A stretch of 64,000 bases of DNA from contig JALQBC010000001.1 in assembly GCA_023375675.1 (NCBI GenBank), forward strand, positions 186,001-250,000, written 5' to 3'. This document shows, piece by piece, positions 11,369 through 23,641 of the stretch; positions within the stretch are counted from its first letter, which is position 1; each line of letters opens with the position of its first letter. Source of the stretch: Cytospora piceicola. Lineage: Eukaryota; Ascomycota; Sordariomycetes; Diaporthales; Cytosporaceae. Below the pieces are notes generated by a model. The model made no database searches, was not told the origin of the DNA, and saw only the letters and a list, made by a program, of their open reading frames with translations. Made by a program: the position numbers and the translations under genes.

Positions 11369-14300
11369 CTTGTCGTCTGGTTGGCCTTGGACAAGGTCGG
11401 TGAGTAGGTTGGACTCGTTTGTTTGATTGTGAAAAGAATTGGAGCCTCTGAGGACGTTGCTCCAAAGGGCTGTCTGATGTTTATCGTTTCCACAACCCTT
11501 CGTCAATGGTTGAAGTGTATTGCTGGACTGGGACTAGGAAAGAAGAGGCTCTTCAATTAGAAGAGGAAGGAAAGGTGTGGGATGTTCATTCACTTTATAG
11601 ATGAGCTAAGCTCGCCGTACCCTAGCAACCTACCTACCTACCTAGGTACACCTACCTAGGTACCTAGGTAGGTACCTAAGCAGATAGACCTCGGGACCCC
11701 CAAGGCTGAGCACACAAACCTTCCAAGGTTCCTACCGAGGAGGTAGGTACGTACCACCTATGGTGTACCAGTATTTAGGCGCGTGGTTGTCATGTGCAGC
11801 GGGCCCCCGTTTCCGTGTTGGCTGTGCCGCACAGTCTTAGGCATTGACCCGAAAACAACCTTGGAAGCCTTGGGAGCCGGAGGAATTGCTCAGTAACACA
11901 GTATAGAAAAAGACCTATAGGTACCTAGGTAGATAGGTAGATATCAAAGGCCCAAGGGCGCGGGCGAGTTCTCCAGTAGAAGTGTAACATAACGTTACTT
12001 GAGATAAGACGCCTGTCCTGAAGGAGCGAGGTCACGAGAAGATCCTCCAGGGCCGCGGTATTGCATCCTGGTACCCGTGCAGAAACCTGGAGAAAGCGGG
12101 CTGGCCTGAGAACCTGGAAGGGCCGACTGGGGTGACACGGGGTATGGGGAGGGGTGAAAGCTGGGGGTGAGATGCAGGCGGTTTGTTTGGTTTGGCCGGG
12201 GTTGAGGAGGGGGAGAGACATGCCAGGGGTCCTGGAAGAGCAGAAGGAAGCCGGTGTATGGTGGCGTAGTGTGTGTGCAATAAGAATACCTTGGTGATAG
12301 GTGGGTGGCTGGCCCCAGGAGCAGAGAGCAGCGAGCAGCTGATCCTCATGGCTTCTTTCTTCCCGCCCGTGTAGATGGCATAATCATGTAGACCACGGTT
12401 GTTGGTCCTTAGAAGACAAGCAGGCCATGTCTTGACGGTACCAAGGCGGTGGTGTTGGTGGACCAGCATCGAGGTAGCATTCCCTGCCTTACCAGACCAT
12501 CCCGTGCATACCATACCACCAGTACCACCTGGCATGCCATCCGTTCAGGTACGTTAGTTGGGGGTGTCTCAGAAGGATTCGGGCTCTTCTTGGCACTGTC
12601 CTTCTTTTCTTCAATCTTCAACCAGTCAGCGGTCAACTGTTGGCATGCCACGCTGCAAAGACGCTGGCCCAGGCGAACCACACCATTGTCCCTCCTAGAC
12701 CAATGAGGACCTCGGGATAGACAGTTCAGCATCATTCCCCAGTCCTGCGCCAGTCAACCGTAGCCACGCCGACGTCCCGGTATAAATTGCAGAGTCCATG
12801 GGTTGATACCGTAAGATATACACCATCAACACCTGGGAAGTGTCTTTCCGTCCTTTGCCGGGCCGACATTATTTACATATTCAGTATTCTCGGTAATGGA
12901 AGATGGTTTCAAGTTGCAGCCGGGGGCGTGTGTGTGATGTCATGAGGGAACAATAGCCCGACGTAAGGGTGGTAACGAGACAAAAGTACGTATTACAGAT
13001 CCGTACTCAAGTACTTATGTAGGAAATCATGTGCCAGGGCAGAAGTGCTTGTTCTGTCTCATCTTACTGGACTGCGTTCCGACCAGAGATGGATGTGGAC
13101 ACGCGGGGAGATCCCCATGGAGAAGAGGGAAAAAAACTGGAGTCTGGAGAAGGTGATGGGTAACGGCACGGAGAACAAGGACGAAAACAAGCATCGATGA
13201 ACCCCTCGACGGGAGGATGTGGATGCCTCGAATTCCCCACACTGCCGTCCATTGGTTGAGCTTGTTGGCTGGAGATACCCTCGTCGCCGATCATAACCGG
13301 TTGCGGCCCCAGCCCCGGCCCTGGTTCTGTTTTCTGGCCTCCTCATCCTTCAATATTTTTCCCCAGATGGAGAAAAAGTGGATAAGTGGGGAGATTCATT
13401 GGAGAACATTCTGGACCGGACCGTAAACGTGTGAGACAAGTCTACATGTACATTTAGATGTTCGTTGGCACGACATCTGGATCATCAATCCGGGGAAGAA
13501 ATGCGGACCATGGTAGCCATGTCACTTCTTGCTACGCTAATCAACCTCCCATCTCGTCTTGCCTTCCTCGCCTTTGCCGCAAAGGCATCATGATCAACAT
13601 TGAATAGCACGAGGCTATGTCGAACCCAAAATGTCGTAATGACTTGACTGAGTGCGGACATGGCTGTTGCTCACATGATGCCCATTAAATCATCCTTTAC
13701 AAGCCGCAAACAGCCTCGACTGACCCAGGCTGCCATGTAGCTGTCAACGGTTGGCTTACCGCCTTGCTGAGCGAGGGCGAACCATTGGTACAGTAGCGAC
13801 GTACTGAGTGGTAGTAATCTGAACCATGCCCCCCCCCCATGCAGTTCGTTGACACAGTAGCCTGGCTGAATCGTTGGATCTTGAAACGGACCGAATACCA
13901 AAACCTCTCCCCCGACGCAACCAATCCCGTGCGGGCAACAGGATTCACACAGCTCATAATGCACCCTCTATGGTAATATCCTTCGACCGCGGTCCGCGGT
14001 CTCGCGTGCTGTGGTCCTTGAGCAAGTCTGGTTGAGGCCTGTCCCGGGCCGTTGGGTCAACTTCAGGTCAGGTGCTTCCGAGGTCACTCTCCTCTCCGTA
14101 AGGATCGTATAGACTGTTTGACATTCAAGTCGAACCTCTTGAAGCTTACAGATCGTTGTGAATAAGACCTTGGGACTTCGTCATGCGTCGCTTCAAAACA
14201 CAAGCACAATGCTTCACTCCGAGCTCTCGGCTTCAACCTTCAACGTGGTAGGAGTCATAATGCTGGGTACCCTAGGGTAGGTCCTTGAAACTGCCAGGCC

Positions 14301-16776
14301 TCGATCGATGCAACGTCTGATCTTGGGTTAAGACTTACCAGCTGACGTCCACGGGTACGGCTAGGCTTTGTGGGAATAAATACGGTTATTATCTGTTACC
14401 GTACTCGACTGGTACATTCATTATCCTTGATCCAGACCGGGAGTCTATTGGTATCATCGGTAACACCGACCATATGTAGCAAGTGACACTTGGATAATTC
14501 ATTCGGCATGGTCTTGTCGATCTGTTCCTCAGGAGGTCTCTGGCTGCATGTGCAAGCTCGCCACTAACCTTGGAACAGAATTCCTTCAATGCTCTTCTCA
14601 TGACACGTGGGCCGAGTGGAGGCACGAAACTGCCTTCTCTGCCCGTCAGGGTAGGCTTTGCGTCTGGGCCGAATGCTTAAGTGCTGACCCTGGAACTACC
14701 TAGGTAGCCAGATGGTTGACTGCAGTGGACCAAGTGGTATGTTCGATATGTGCATCATTTGACTCTTAGAGCTTTCATTCTCCGCACACATTGGTCCTGC
14801 ACTGTTCCACCATGACCAAGATGGCCCTTGTCCGCCAGCGATATCAAGAGACACCATAATAAGCATATCGCGGCTAGGGCCAAACGAACCCCAACCTGTG
14901 CGTCCTTAGGCCTCGTGTCCATCCCACATTCATCCCCGCATTCGTGTGGCGCACATCCATCTAGTGGTAGTACTATAGCTTGATGCCGTGAGCCGAAAGG
15001 ATCCCTTTCATGGGCCATGGCTGGAGAGGCGAACCGACGGCTGGTAGACTAACGAGAGGCCATGTGTGACACGAGCCTAAAAGCAGGAAAAGAACTGCGC
15101 ACTCTCCGCAGGGTGTGTGAGACGGTGCTACCACAGGGCTGAATACTGAGGTAACACCTCATGGCGGCACGCACGCATCGTTGCAGTCAACTCAAGACAG
15201 TGGTAGCGGTTGCAACATCCCCTGTCAGAAAAATCTACATGCGTAGACTGGAGAGGAGGAACCATAGAACAATATGTCACAATGGACAAGGCAAGACTGT
15301 CGTAGCAAGTGCCAGTTGCCCATATCCAAGTGCATATTATAGTATCATTTGGCTACCCGTATCTTGGGAGCTTTCCGAGGAGCTTTGTGCAAAACTTTGT
15401 TCTTGGACACCTCATGTGGGCATGGGGGTCCATCGTGTTCGAGTCAAGACCGTGATCATTCCTCCTTTCTCAAGCTGCTCATACCGATCTTACAAATCAC
15501 TAGCGACTGGTGCACCTTGGCGAGTCACAGACTTCTGGCTATGGGCTAGGAGATTTGATGGCCCAGAATCAAACACTTGTATCGGGCCGTAGATCCTGTT
15601 CAAGATTGTTTGACATGAGCCACCGGTTTCTTAGCCTCGTGAAGCTCAGTCGGAAGTCACTGGGTCATACGTCGAATGGACAGGACCGAGACAACTACGC
15701 TGGTATGTTAGGCGCTAGACACAACATGCACCTTGAACCCTTGCGATCTGCCGCAATTTGTTGACGGCGAGCGTGTTTCACGGAGTGCTCACTCGCACAT
15801 ATTGTCACCACTGGTGGAGGATCGACCGATTGTTCATGATATATGCAGACGGGACAGACCAACAGACTCGGGGACGATACCCAGTCTGAACCACAGGCGT
15901 TTGCGCCGCTTGGCTGTCAAGGCCCGATCTAACCTTGAATTGGTCACGATCGTTGATCTTTGAAGCCATCACGACATCCGTGCTTCTAACCTTCCGATGT
16001 AAGCAAACGTCGGGGAAACATGAGCCTGTGGCCACTCATCTTCGCAAGTTAAGAAGTCCAGCAACAAAGTAGTTTGCCCCAGTAAGTACCTAGGTAGGCA
16101 GTTCACAATATGAAAATGGCTTCGGACCGTGTCAAGATGATGGCCACTGGGTTCGGACTTGATCATACAGGAAATACCCAAAGAGGCTCAAGCCATGATG
16201 ATAGGGGCATAGCAGAGCAGTCAAGTGGGAAACACGTTGAGGAGTTTGCCAAGATTGCATGTTCTCATTCCATGACTTTCAGGGAAAGCCCTTTGTGCTC
16301 ATTTCGAAGAGCGGCGTATTCAATGATTAACCTTTTGCCATCGAATAATTTTGACCAAACTATCAGTACATACCGCGGCCAGTCTTCATAGCCAGCTTGT
16401 GTGGATCTCGAAAGCACGCAGGTGCCCAATGACAGAAACCGACCCGAGTTGTCTTGCATAGTGATGATGGAAATTGCAATGAGCACTGCCATGAGCACTG
16501 CCACATGGCTGCCATCATATCTTCCAAGTCAAGACAGCTTGGGCCGGTGGGCCGAAAGCATTTTTCGGCATGGCTGTCTCCTTGCCCCGTCTTTAGTGCC
16601 ACCTCTGCGCTTCTTGCCCCTCGATCCTTCCTCGCCCCATCCATCTTTTGACGCTGTTTGCCTCGGGCCAAGGGCGTTCCATATACAATACCCCGCCACC
16701 AACGCGCCTCGGATACCCGGGCAGCTCTTGGTCGCCTTGTCTAATCCAATCAACTCCTCTCCGAAGTGGTAATTTC
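11369..16776. other. 5.4-kb stretch without a recognisable gene
   Basis: Many short open frames occur on both strands but none has a recognised domain, a coherent codon bias or a spliceable extension. A CCTAGGTA cluster lies at 11630-11680 and more copies at 11918-11935, 14698 and 16086. A GC-rich palindromic run (accgcggtccgcggt) occurs near 13987-14001. Base composition is ordinary, so this is not RIP-mutated repeat. It may hold a non-coding RNA or a lineage-specific gene that cannot be recognised by eye. Confidence 0.4.
11630..11680. repeat. TACCTAGGTA motif cluster upstream of the sugar transporter
   Basis: This stretch is almost entirely built of CCTA/TAGG units, including CCTACCTACCTACCTAGGTA and CCTAGGTACCTAGGTAGGTACC. 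It lies 260-310 bp upstream of the transporter start (minus strand), as in other promoters of this window. Confidence 0.75.
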
Positions 16777-17322
16777 TCAAGCAAAGGCGCTGGCGCCGCC
16801 GCTCTCAATGACCTCAATCTCCTCGGCGGACAGAACGGAGCGTCGGAAGCGTGCGGGCAGCTCGTCCCGGTCGAAGTACATGCCCTTGGCGGGCTCGAGA
16901 GACCCGAGTGCAGCGGCGGGGGCAGCTCCTATGCCGTCCTCGCTAAGGCGGGTCCATGTCTTCTGGAGAGGGCCGTACTGCTGGGATCGTTGACGGTACT
17001 CGGAGAAGGAGAGGGAGGAGCGGCCGGTGAAGTTGGATGGGAGAGAGTTGGTTGGGCTGGCGGGGTGGGGCTTGGGGGTATGGTCGACGGCAGCTGGCAA
17101 AGAGAGCGAGGTCAGCATGAAATGTTATCACTGTGTAATGATTGCGACATTATATGGCTAAGCGCCCTAAGATCCGAAACCCCGAACAGTCCGAAGACTT
17201 GAACATAGTCAGAGGGAAGAGGGGGTGGCCGTACATGGGATGGACCGCTTTCCGATGAACTTGATAGAGGGGACACGCTCAGCGTGGGCAGCAGCCTGAC
17301 GGAGGGCTCTCGTGGCAAGCAT
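16777..17322 (-). CDS. KGD4: Kgd4 / mS36-like subunit of the 2-oxoglutarate dehydrogenase complex
   Basis: Exons 17322-17235 and 17093-16777 on the minus strand (intron 17234-17094, gtacgg...gccag) give 134 residues. The N-terminus MLATRALRQAAAHAERVPSI with IKFIGKRSIP is a plausible mitochondrial presequence followed by the family's IKFIGKR motif. The middle is Pro/Ser-rich. The C-terminus has the diagnostic ELPARFRR...EEIEVIESGGAS block (about residues 108-131), matching the end of yeast Ymr31/Kgd4. The protein, formerly classed as mitochondrial ribosomal protein S36, recruits the E3 subunit to the 2-oxoglutarate dehydrogenase complex in the mitochondrial matrix. The splice joins phases 1 and 2 cleanly. 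The length agrees with fungal members. Confidence 0.9.
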
Positions 17323-19232
17323 TGTGAAAGTATTGTACTTGTTGATCTATCGTTCTGAAGAGAACAGGTGTGTCTCTCGACGTACGTAGTCGAAGAGGGT
17401 GGGTGAAATTGGTTGTCGAGAGTCTGAGGGCGTTCGAGAAAGTCAGGAAAAGTCGCGCAGTGATAAGGGCAATTAGCAGTCAACTCTGGTTCAAACTGTA
17501 TTGCGAGAAATGTGGCCGGTCGGAATGGATGGTGATTTATTTAACAGAGGTGGACAACGAAGGTTGGAGGGAAGAAGTTGAATACAAGACAAGAAGTTTG
17601 GTGGGAGGAAATGCTGCAGATAATCGGCGGATTGTTCTCGGAATTTGGAGCAAGCAGCACTTAACAAAGTTACAGGGGTTGTTGGTTTGTGGTGTTGTAA
17701 TTCGTGAGGGAAAAAATAATTACTTGGGTACTCGGTATACTTAGGTACATTCTCTCACGTAAATCCGGTAAAGCCTGCCTTCCCGAACTGCTGGGTGCGA
17801 ACACCGGAGCTTTCAGGGCCAACCAGCCACTAAAAAGCGTGCCCACAGTATGCCTGGACCTCCTGTTCCCGGCCGGTATCCGGCCGGTTCCCACCTGCAG
17901 GCAGTGCGCCAAGTCGCTGAGAGAGGTTGCAGCTTTCCCTAAAAGTCCGAATCTCGGGCACAGGGCAGAAAACACGCCATTTCCACCTGGAATCGTCCGT
18001 TCGATCGGCGATGACATTTACACTCTCTTCAATCTTTGCAACGCGACACATGTTCCTTTCCCAAGCACATGTCACAAGCCTGGGTACCTGCCGCCTGAAC
18101 CCCGCGTTCCGGATCCGGATCACGAACCCTAACCCCGCAGACGTCATCTCGCGCCGGGCTGGGGTGCCGGAGTTCCACTCACAACTGCACACATCAGGCA
18201 TTGTATGCATCATCAAGACCAGGGTATGTTGACTACCTGGGTAAGTAGTGTCGACGAGAAATGTGTAGATATATAGCATGTGCACTATGCCTGATTTCCT
18301 GCGAATACTGTACCGGTAGGCCTAGCTTGTGAACCCCCGACGTGGCACCTCTTTCACAGTCTTACTGTCAGCTGTCAGCAAACAGCAAACTGCAATCCGG
18401 ACATCTGTCGACCACCCAACAGCAAACCGAACGCAGTAACACCGAAAAGCATCTTGCGCCAAGTTGTACGACGCCTCTATATTAGGGCCGTACTACCTGC
18501 TTCATTGGCATATTCTGCCTAGGGGCACACAGCAAGACCGTTGTCTTGGGGAGATGGGATGGGATGGTCTGGTTGTTGAACCTCACCTCAAGCTCAGCAA
18601 GCCCAGCCAGCAAGTGCTCACCCATCACGGATGGCCATCACGGATGGGAAGGAATTCGCTCTGACAGAACGGTCTAGATGTTGATCAGTCACACCTACTT
18701 GCCTGTAGGAAGCATGCCACTTGTCGAATTTGCAGAGAACTCAACGCCTTGTAATCTGACCCGTGGACTCGAGTCTTCAATGCTAGATTAACTGATCTCC
18801 CTTGCTTTCCTGTCGGGCCAAGATGTTTTACCCCAAGTGACTACGGTGCACATTGGGATACCACTCCCTGTGGCCTGCAATCCGCTGACCAAGCTTGATA
18901 AGTACCTAGGTAGGCTTGCTGCCAATGCACCTTCGACGGAGACCATCATCCAACAAGATCTCATTAGGCTGACTCCCTCGGTCGGTAGTGGCGGCGGAGT
19001 TTCCAAGTCTTCGTAATTGTTCTCCGTCTTGGACGCCCTCGTCGGCGACCCTGTTTTGCCTCTGCTCGTATCCAGCTTACACTTCGTCTCTTCCTCCGTG
19101 GACACCGCCTCCAATGTAGCTCAAGTGTTCAAAAGCGAAGTTGAGATGGAGATCGATATCGAAATCGAGATCAAAATCAAAATCAGCCTCACCAGAACCC
19201 AAAATCCCGGCAGCCATTACCACCAGGTGGTT
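17323..19232. other. Intergenic region upstream of the Kgd4 gene
   Basis: No convincing gene. A minus-strand frame at 18788-19114 (108 codons) has no recognised domain. A GAAATCGAGATC-like low-complexity run lies at about 19143-19185. Single CCTAGGTA copies are present near 18902. Confidence 0.4.
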
Positions 19233-20660
19233 TTAGCGCCCACACATCTGTTTCAGCACCTGAGTCCTCGCCCGTCCCCGATAACTCGTCGCACACTTAG
19301 TGTCGTCGCACCAAGTCAGGTGCTTCAAACCCGGATCCCGATCCCAATGCCCAGCCACCGAGGCAGGGTCGATGCGCCCAAGCCAGTTCATATCGCACGG
19401 ATTCGGCTCGCTCCTTAAACCCTCCCCCGGCACAGTCTTCACCTTCCTCTCCAGAATGATCACGCACCCCATCTTCAACCATAGCGTCTGCTCACCGGTA
19501 AATGGGTGCTTCCACCTCTTCCAGGAATACCATGTGCCACAATCTGTGCAACTTGCCTCGTGATTTGCAAGCTGGGCACGCGCAACCCCCTCGCCAGTGT
19601 GTGGTAGCAGTCTTCCAACGGCATTATACTTGAATGACTGACAGAGACAGCAATCACCAGCCAGGCCTCGAAGCCGGCACTTCTCCGCATCATGCAGCAA
19701 AGGTATAGCCATACCCAGACAGCAGCAATAGGTCGGGTCGAAGGGCCTCAGCAGCGAATCGTCATCCCACTTCAAATGGGGACACAATAGTCTCGGGGCG
19801 CTTCCATTGCACTGCGTCATTGCTGACGACATCAGCTCTTGTAGCTGGCCGTACGAGACACTCGGTGGCTCGCCCGTCGTGTCGTCGACGGGGAGCTTGA
19901 CGATGGCTGCTTCCCACTGGATCCGAACCTCGATATGTCCTGCAGAAGTTGAGTTATGGTAGGTCAATGTCGCCCGGGGCACGGTGTTGGGCGCACAGAT
20001 CTCGTTGTGTGAGGGGTGTCGGCAAACGAGGCAGTGCTGGTGGCCGTTACGATCCTCCTGTCTCTTCATCTCGACGGACCTGTTGAACTGGAGGATGTCA
20101 TCCCAAGTGATAGATATATGCTCACATATGGGCATCGAAGCCTGGCGTCCGACGCAAGTGATCGTCGGCCAATCGCCTGCTGAGCAACAGATCTTCTCTC
20201 GCTCAGGAGCCGAGTGGAAAATTCTAGGGTGTGGGATCTCACACCCCGAGCATGCTACGCCCTCCAGTACAGGCTTCCCCCAATAGCTCATCTGCTGCTC
20301 CAGCATCGACACTGTCCCTGGCACAACAGCCCTTCTCCACTGCAGACATGGTGCACAGAATTGTGTCGTGTTAAGCCTTTCCTTCACTCTTTCCCAATCG
20401 GAATAGATGCCCCACCAAGGCACCTGTTGTGACCTGATCCTTCTGTCTGGTCGCCAGGCATTACGCCTACCCCGGGCCACGTCCGCAACCTCACAAAGCC
20501 CCAGGAAGTAGCGACATGTATTTCGTAGTGACCAGACTGTATCGTGGTCGGCTTGCTTGACGACCTGCACCCATAGCTCGCATGGTAGCAAGCCGGTAAG
20601 CCGCACTTGGTTGGGATGATGGTTGGCGGCCCATCGCTCCGCCGCCGGTTTAGGTAACAT
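19233..20660 (-). CDS. F-box-like domain protein, cysteine-rich, unknown substrate
   Basis: Single open frame of 475 residues from the ATG at 20658-20660. Residues 20-52 (LTGLLPCELWVQVVKQADHDTVWSLRNTCRYF) show the Leu-Pro, Trp/Ile and CRYF pattern of fungal F-box domains, which bind Skp1 in SCF ubiquitin ligases. The rest has many Cys pairs (for example CxxC near residues 95 and 135, CLVCRHPSH near 208, and CTDCGTW near 385) that may bind zinc. No leucine-rich or WD repeats are visible. Large families of such proteins exist in filamentous ascomycetes, mostly uncharacterised. The F-box call rests on pattern only; the coding status is supported by length and codon usage. Confidence 0.7.
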   Translation of the reverse strand: MLPKPAAERWAANHHPNQVRLTGLLPCELWVQVVKQADHDTVWSLRNTCRYFLGLCEVADVARGRRNAWRPDRRIRSQQVPWWGIYSDWERVKERLNTTQFCAPCLQWRRAVVPGTVSMLEQQMSYWGKPVLEGVACSGCEIPHPRIFHSAPEREKICCSAGDWPTITCVGRQASMPICEHISITWDDILQFNRSVEMKRQEDRNGHQHCLVCRHPSHNEICAPNTVPRATLTYHNSTSAGHIEVRIQWEAAIVKLPVDDTTGEPPSVSYGQLQELMSSAMTQCNGSAPRLLCPHLKWDDDSLLRPFDPTYCCCLGMAIPLLHDAEKCRLRGLAGDCCLCQSFKYNAVGRLLPHTGEGVARAQLANHEASCTDCGTWYSWKRWKHPFTGEQTLWLKMGCVIILERKVKTVPGEGLRSEPNPCDMNWLGRIDPASVAGHWDRDPGLKHLTWCDDTKCATSYRGRARTQVLKQMCGR

Positions 20661-22194
20661 ATCCTGGCGGGAATGAGCAGGCCGGAGCTTTGTTCGTTGG
20701 GATAGAGGTTGCCAAAGCGGTCAAGGCAACAGTGGTTCAGTGGCACTCACTGCTGGAGGTTGTCAGTATAAGGATGGTTTACTAAATACGTACTAGAGCC
20801 TTCAGGTTTGGACGACAAGCGCTTGTCGTCGGGGAAATGCCACGTGTTTGCTATTTACTTGCGTAAACAAACGTTTGAAGTTCACTTACGGAGGAGGCAG
20901 GGGAGACAAATCCTGAGCTCAGTGCATGTGGTGCGCAATTATTGAACATGCCAACTGAAGGAGGGACAATCTTGATAGATTGACTAAATGACTCCGTCAC
21001 GAAAGTCGGTTGGGGAATGATGAAGGGAACGACAGACGCCAAAGGCTGTCGAAACTCTTTGAAGTTGTGTGGCATGCAGGCAAAATCAGGCTGGAGGATA
21101 ACCCACCAGGCACCCATTTACTGCCTACAATCACTAGGTACCTACTTCCAAGGTTATAGCTACCTAGGTAGAGCCGCTGAATGACACCTGCAACCTACAG
21201 CCTATCATCCACCAACTATCGACTAACCCACACCACAAACCTTGGAACACACGATACGCGACTTATAGCACACAGTCCATGGCCAACAACCTGTAGAGGC
21301 AGCCTGCAACCCACAGCCCAGAACCTATCCACGTATAGTCCACGATCTCTAGCCAATAACCTGAAACCCAGAACCTAGAGGTCAGGTAGGCAAGCCACTT
21401 ATACTGAACCAAAGGTCAAAATGGTATGTATATTAGAAAGAAACTCTTGGTCCTTGGCATCACTTGACAGGTGGTTCAGGGATGGGAAGCAAGGCATGAG
21501 CCATGGTAGTACCTACGTAACCTCCATTTGTCCCAGGCCCCTTGAAGGAGAGATATAAGCAAAGTGAGGACTGAGCAGGCTGGAAAAATAGTATGTCACA
21601 CCGGTCCCAGCCCCAATCGCAGGCCCGAATACGGGTAAACAAGGCACACACAAATGTATACACTTGCAAAGGCAGCCATTCCAAGGTTGTCTGGGAGAGT
21701 AGTCCTCCAAGTTAAGTTCGGACAAGCCATTACTGGAAGATTGTCGACCTTGGGAACTAAAAAGGGGTTGAGGCCAGCTGGTGCGCAGCTGTTTGCCAAC
21801 TGTCTTTTTGGGCGAGGTCACTGAGAGAAGTACCTAGGTACCTAGGTAGATACTTAGGTACCTTCCAAGGTTATTACAGCAACCGGGCACCCCTGTCGGC
21901 CAACCCGGCAGTTTAGCGGAACGCGTCCAACGCGACTGCGCGACTGTCACTTTATTTCACGGAGAGTGATACGGGACGTACCGTTTACTGAGCATATGAG
22001 TGCTTCCGTCTTGCTACCAACAAGCACATCCAAGCACATCCAAGCACAAAGCCATACTACCATTTTCGATGCACTTGCGCCAGAGATGTTTTGCGCTCAT
22101 CTGCATTCATCACAAGATTCCACTTCGTCACCTTCGCAATCGCAATCCCACTGAAATCAACAAAGCCCTCTTCAGGCTTAGCCTTTTCACCATA
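20661..22194. other. Divergent intergenic region between F-box gene and PNKP gene
   Basis: No convincing gene. A minus-strand frame of 88 codons (20851-21117) lies upstream of the F-box gene but has no recognised domain. Direct repeats of a CCTACAGCC/AACCTGTAG-like unit occur near 21186-21365, and a CCTAGGTA cluster at 21831-21862. Confidence 0.4.
21831..21862. repeat. TACCTAGGTA motif cluster upstream of PNKP
   Basis: Overlapping TACCTAGGTACCTAGGTA units, about 330 bp upstream of the PNKP start codon. This is the same unit and a similar distance as upstream of the RUS and sugar transporter genes. Confidence 0.7.
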
Positions 22195-23641
22195 ATGTCT
22201 CCCGCCAAACGATCTGCACCCGACGATAACGACCCTTCCCTCTCTCCTCCTCCAACGAAGCGTAAAGCCCAGAGTAGTGTCACGAGTAAGGACCTGCCCA
22301 CGCCCGGTTTCCACTTCAATTTGATTACTGGTTTTTGGCTGACATTGTGGAAAAGACGGTGCAGTGGCTGATTTCTTCAAACCCACCTCCCAGAAGAAGG
22401 ACCAACCCAGAACCGTCTGGTCTGAACGTGCACCGGACGACGATGGACCCGCTACACTGCTAGTTGGACGATACGATGGCCATGGCGACACGGATGAGGA
22501 ACCGACGAAAAGGAGGAAGGTCGCTGCCTTCGACCTAGACTCGACATTGATTACATCGGCCTCCGGCAAGAAATTCAGCAACGATGCATCTGATTGGAAA
22601 TGGTGGGACGTCTCGGTCCCCGCCAAGCTACGGGGCATGTACGAGGAGGGCTACCGAGTCGTTATCCTTTCGAATCAGAATGGTCTGACCTTGCACCGAG
22701 ATCCCAAAGCGAAGGGCCCGGACACTTCGAAGCGACTTGCCCCATTTAAACAAAAGGCCAGCGCAATTCTCGCCCAGCTCCACATTCCCACCTCAATATA
22801 TGCTGCCACGGGGAAAGATATATTTCGCAAACCCAGGACGGGCATGTGGAAAGAGCTATGCGAGGACTATGGCCTGGAGGATGTCGACAAGGAGCAGAGC
22901 ATCTTCGTCGGGGACGCAGGCGGACGAATCGCCGTGCCGGCCTCTAGTGGGAAAAAGGCGATAGCAAAGGACTTCAGCTGCTCGGACCGCAACTTCGCAC
23001 ACAACGTCGGCATCACATACCGGACTCCAGAAGAATTCTTCCTCGGCGAAGATCCAAGGGAATTTGTAAGAGACTTCGACGTCTCGACCTGGACATTTCC
23101 CTCGGAAGCGGTGGACAATGGCGACGCGCCAGACGTGTTGTTTGAAAAGAAGAACGACAAAGACCTTGTGCTGTTTTGCGGGCCACCGGGGGCAGGCAAG
23201 TCTACATTTTACTGGAGATGCCTGAAACCTCTAGGCTACGAGCGAGTCAATCAAGACTTGTTGAAGAGCAAGGACAAATGCTTCAAGGCGGCTAAGGAAC
23301 ACCTCGAAGAAGGCGACTCGGTGGCAGTGGACAACACTAATGCAGACCCTGATACACGCCGTCAGTGGGTTGAACTCGCCAACAAGAACGGCGTACCCAT
23401 CAGGTGCGTCTGGTTTAAAACGGCGCAGTCAGTGGCAGAGCATAATGATGCCGTCAGGGCCATGAACAAGGAGATGAATCCCGAGGCGCGAAGCGCCCTC
23501 CCGAAGCTGGCTTTCAATGGATTTGCAAGCCGCTTCAAGGAGCCCAAGGTGAGGGAGGGCTTCCAGGACATCACCGAGGTCGACTTCAAGTTCCGTGGTA
23601 CGAGGGAGGAGTATGAGATTTGGGGCCGGTACTGGACCTGA
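22195..23641 (+). CDS. Bifunctional polynucleotide phosphatase/kinase (DNA repair)
   Basis: Exons 22195-22285 and 22365-23641 (intron 22286-22364, gtaagg...gcag) give 455 residues. The N-terminus MSPAKRSAP with PPTKRKA is basic and may be nuclear targeting. The HAD phosphatase domain has FDLDSTLI (residues 86-93, nucleophile Asp86), then ILSNQNG, KPRTGMW and FVGDAGGR. The kinase domain has the Walker A loop GPPGAGKST (residues 303-311) and a VDNTNADPDTR segment. The enzyme removes 3'-phosphates and adds 5'-phosphates at DNA breaks so they can be ligated. No FHA domain is present, as is usual in fungi. A second in-frame acceptor 9 nt upstream (after 22355) would add three residues. Complete and apparently functional. 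Confidence 0.95.

Noticed and set aside
15161..15592. 143-codon plus-strand frame
   Set aside because: No recognisable family, no splice extensions, composition like random sequence.
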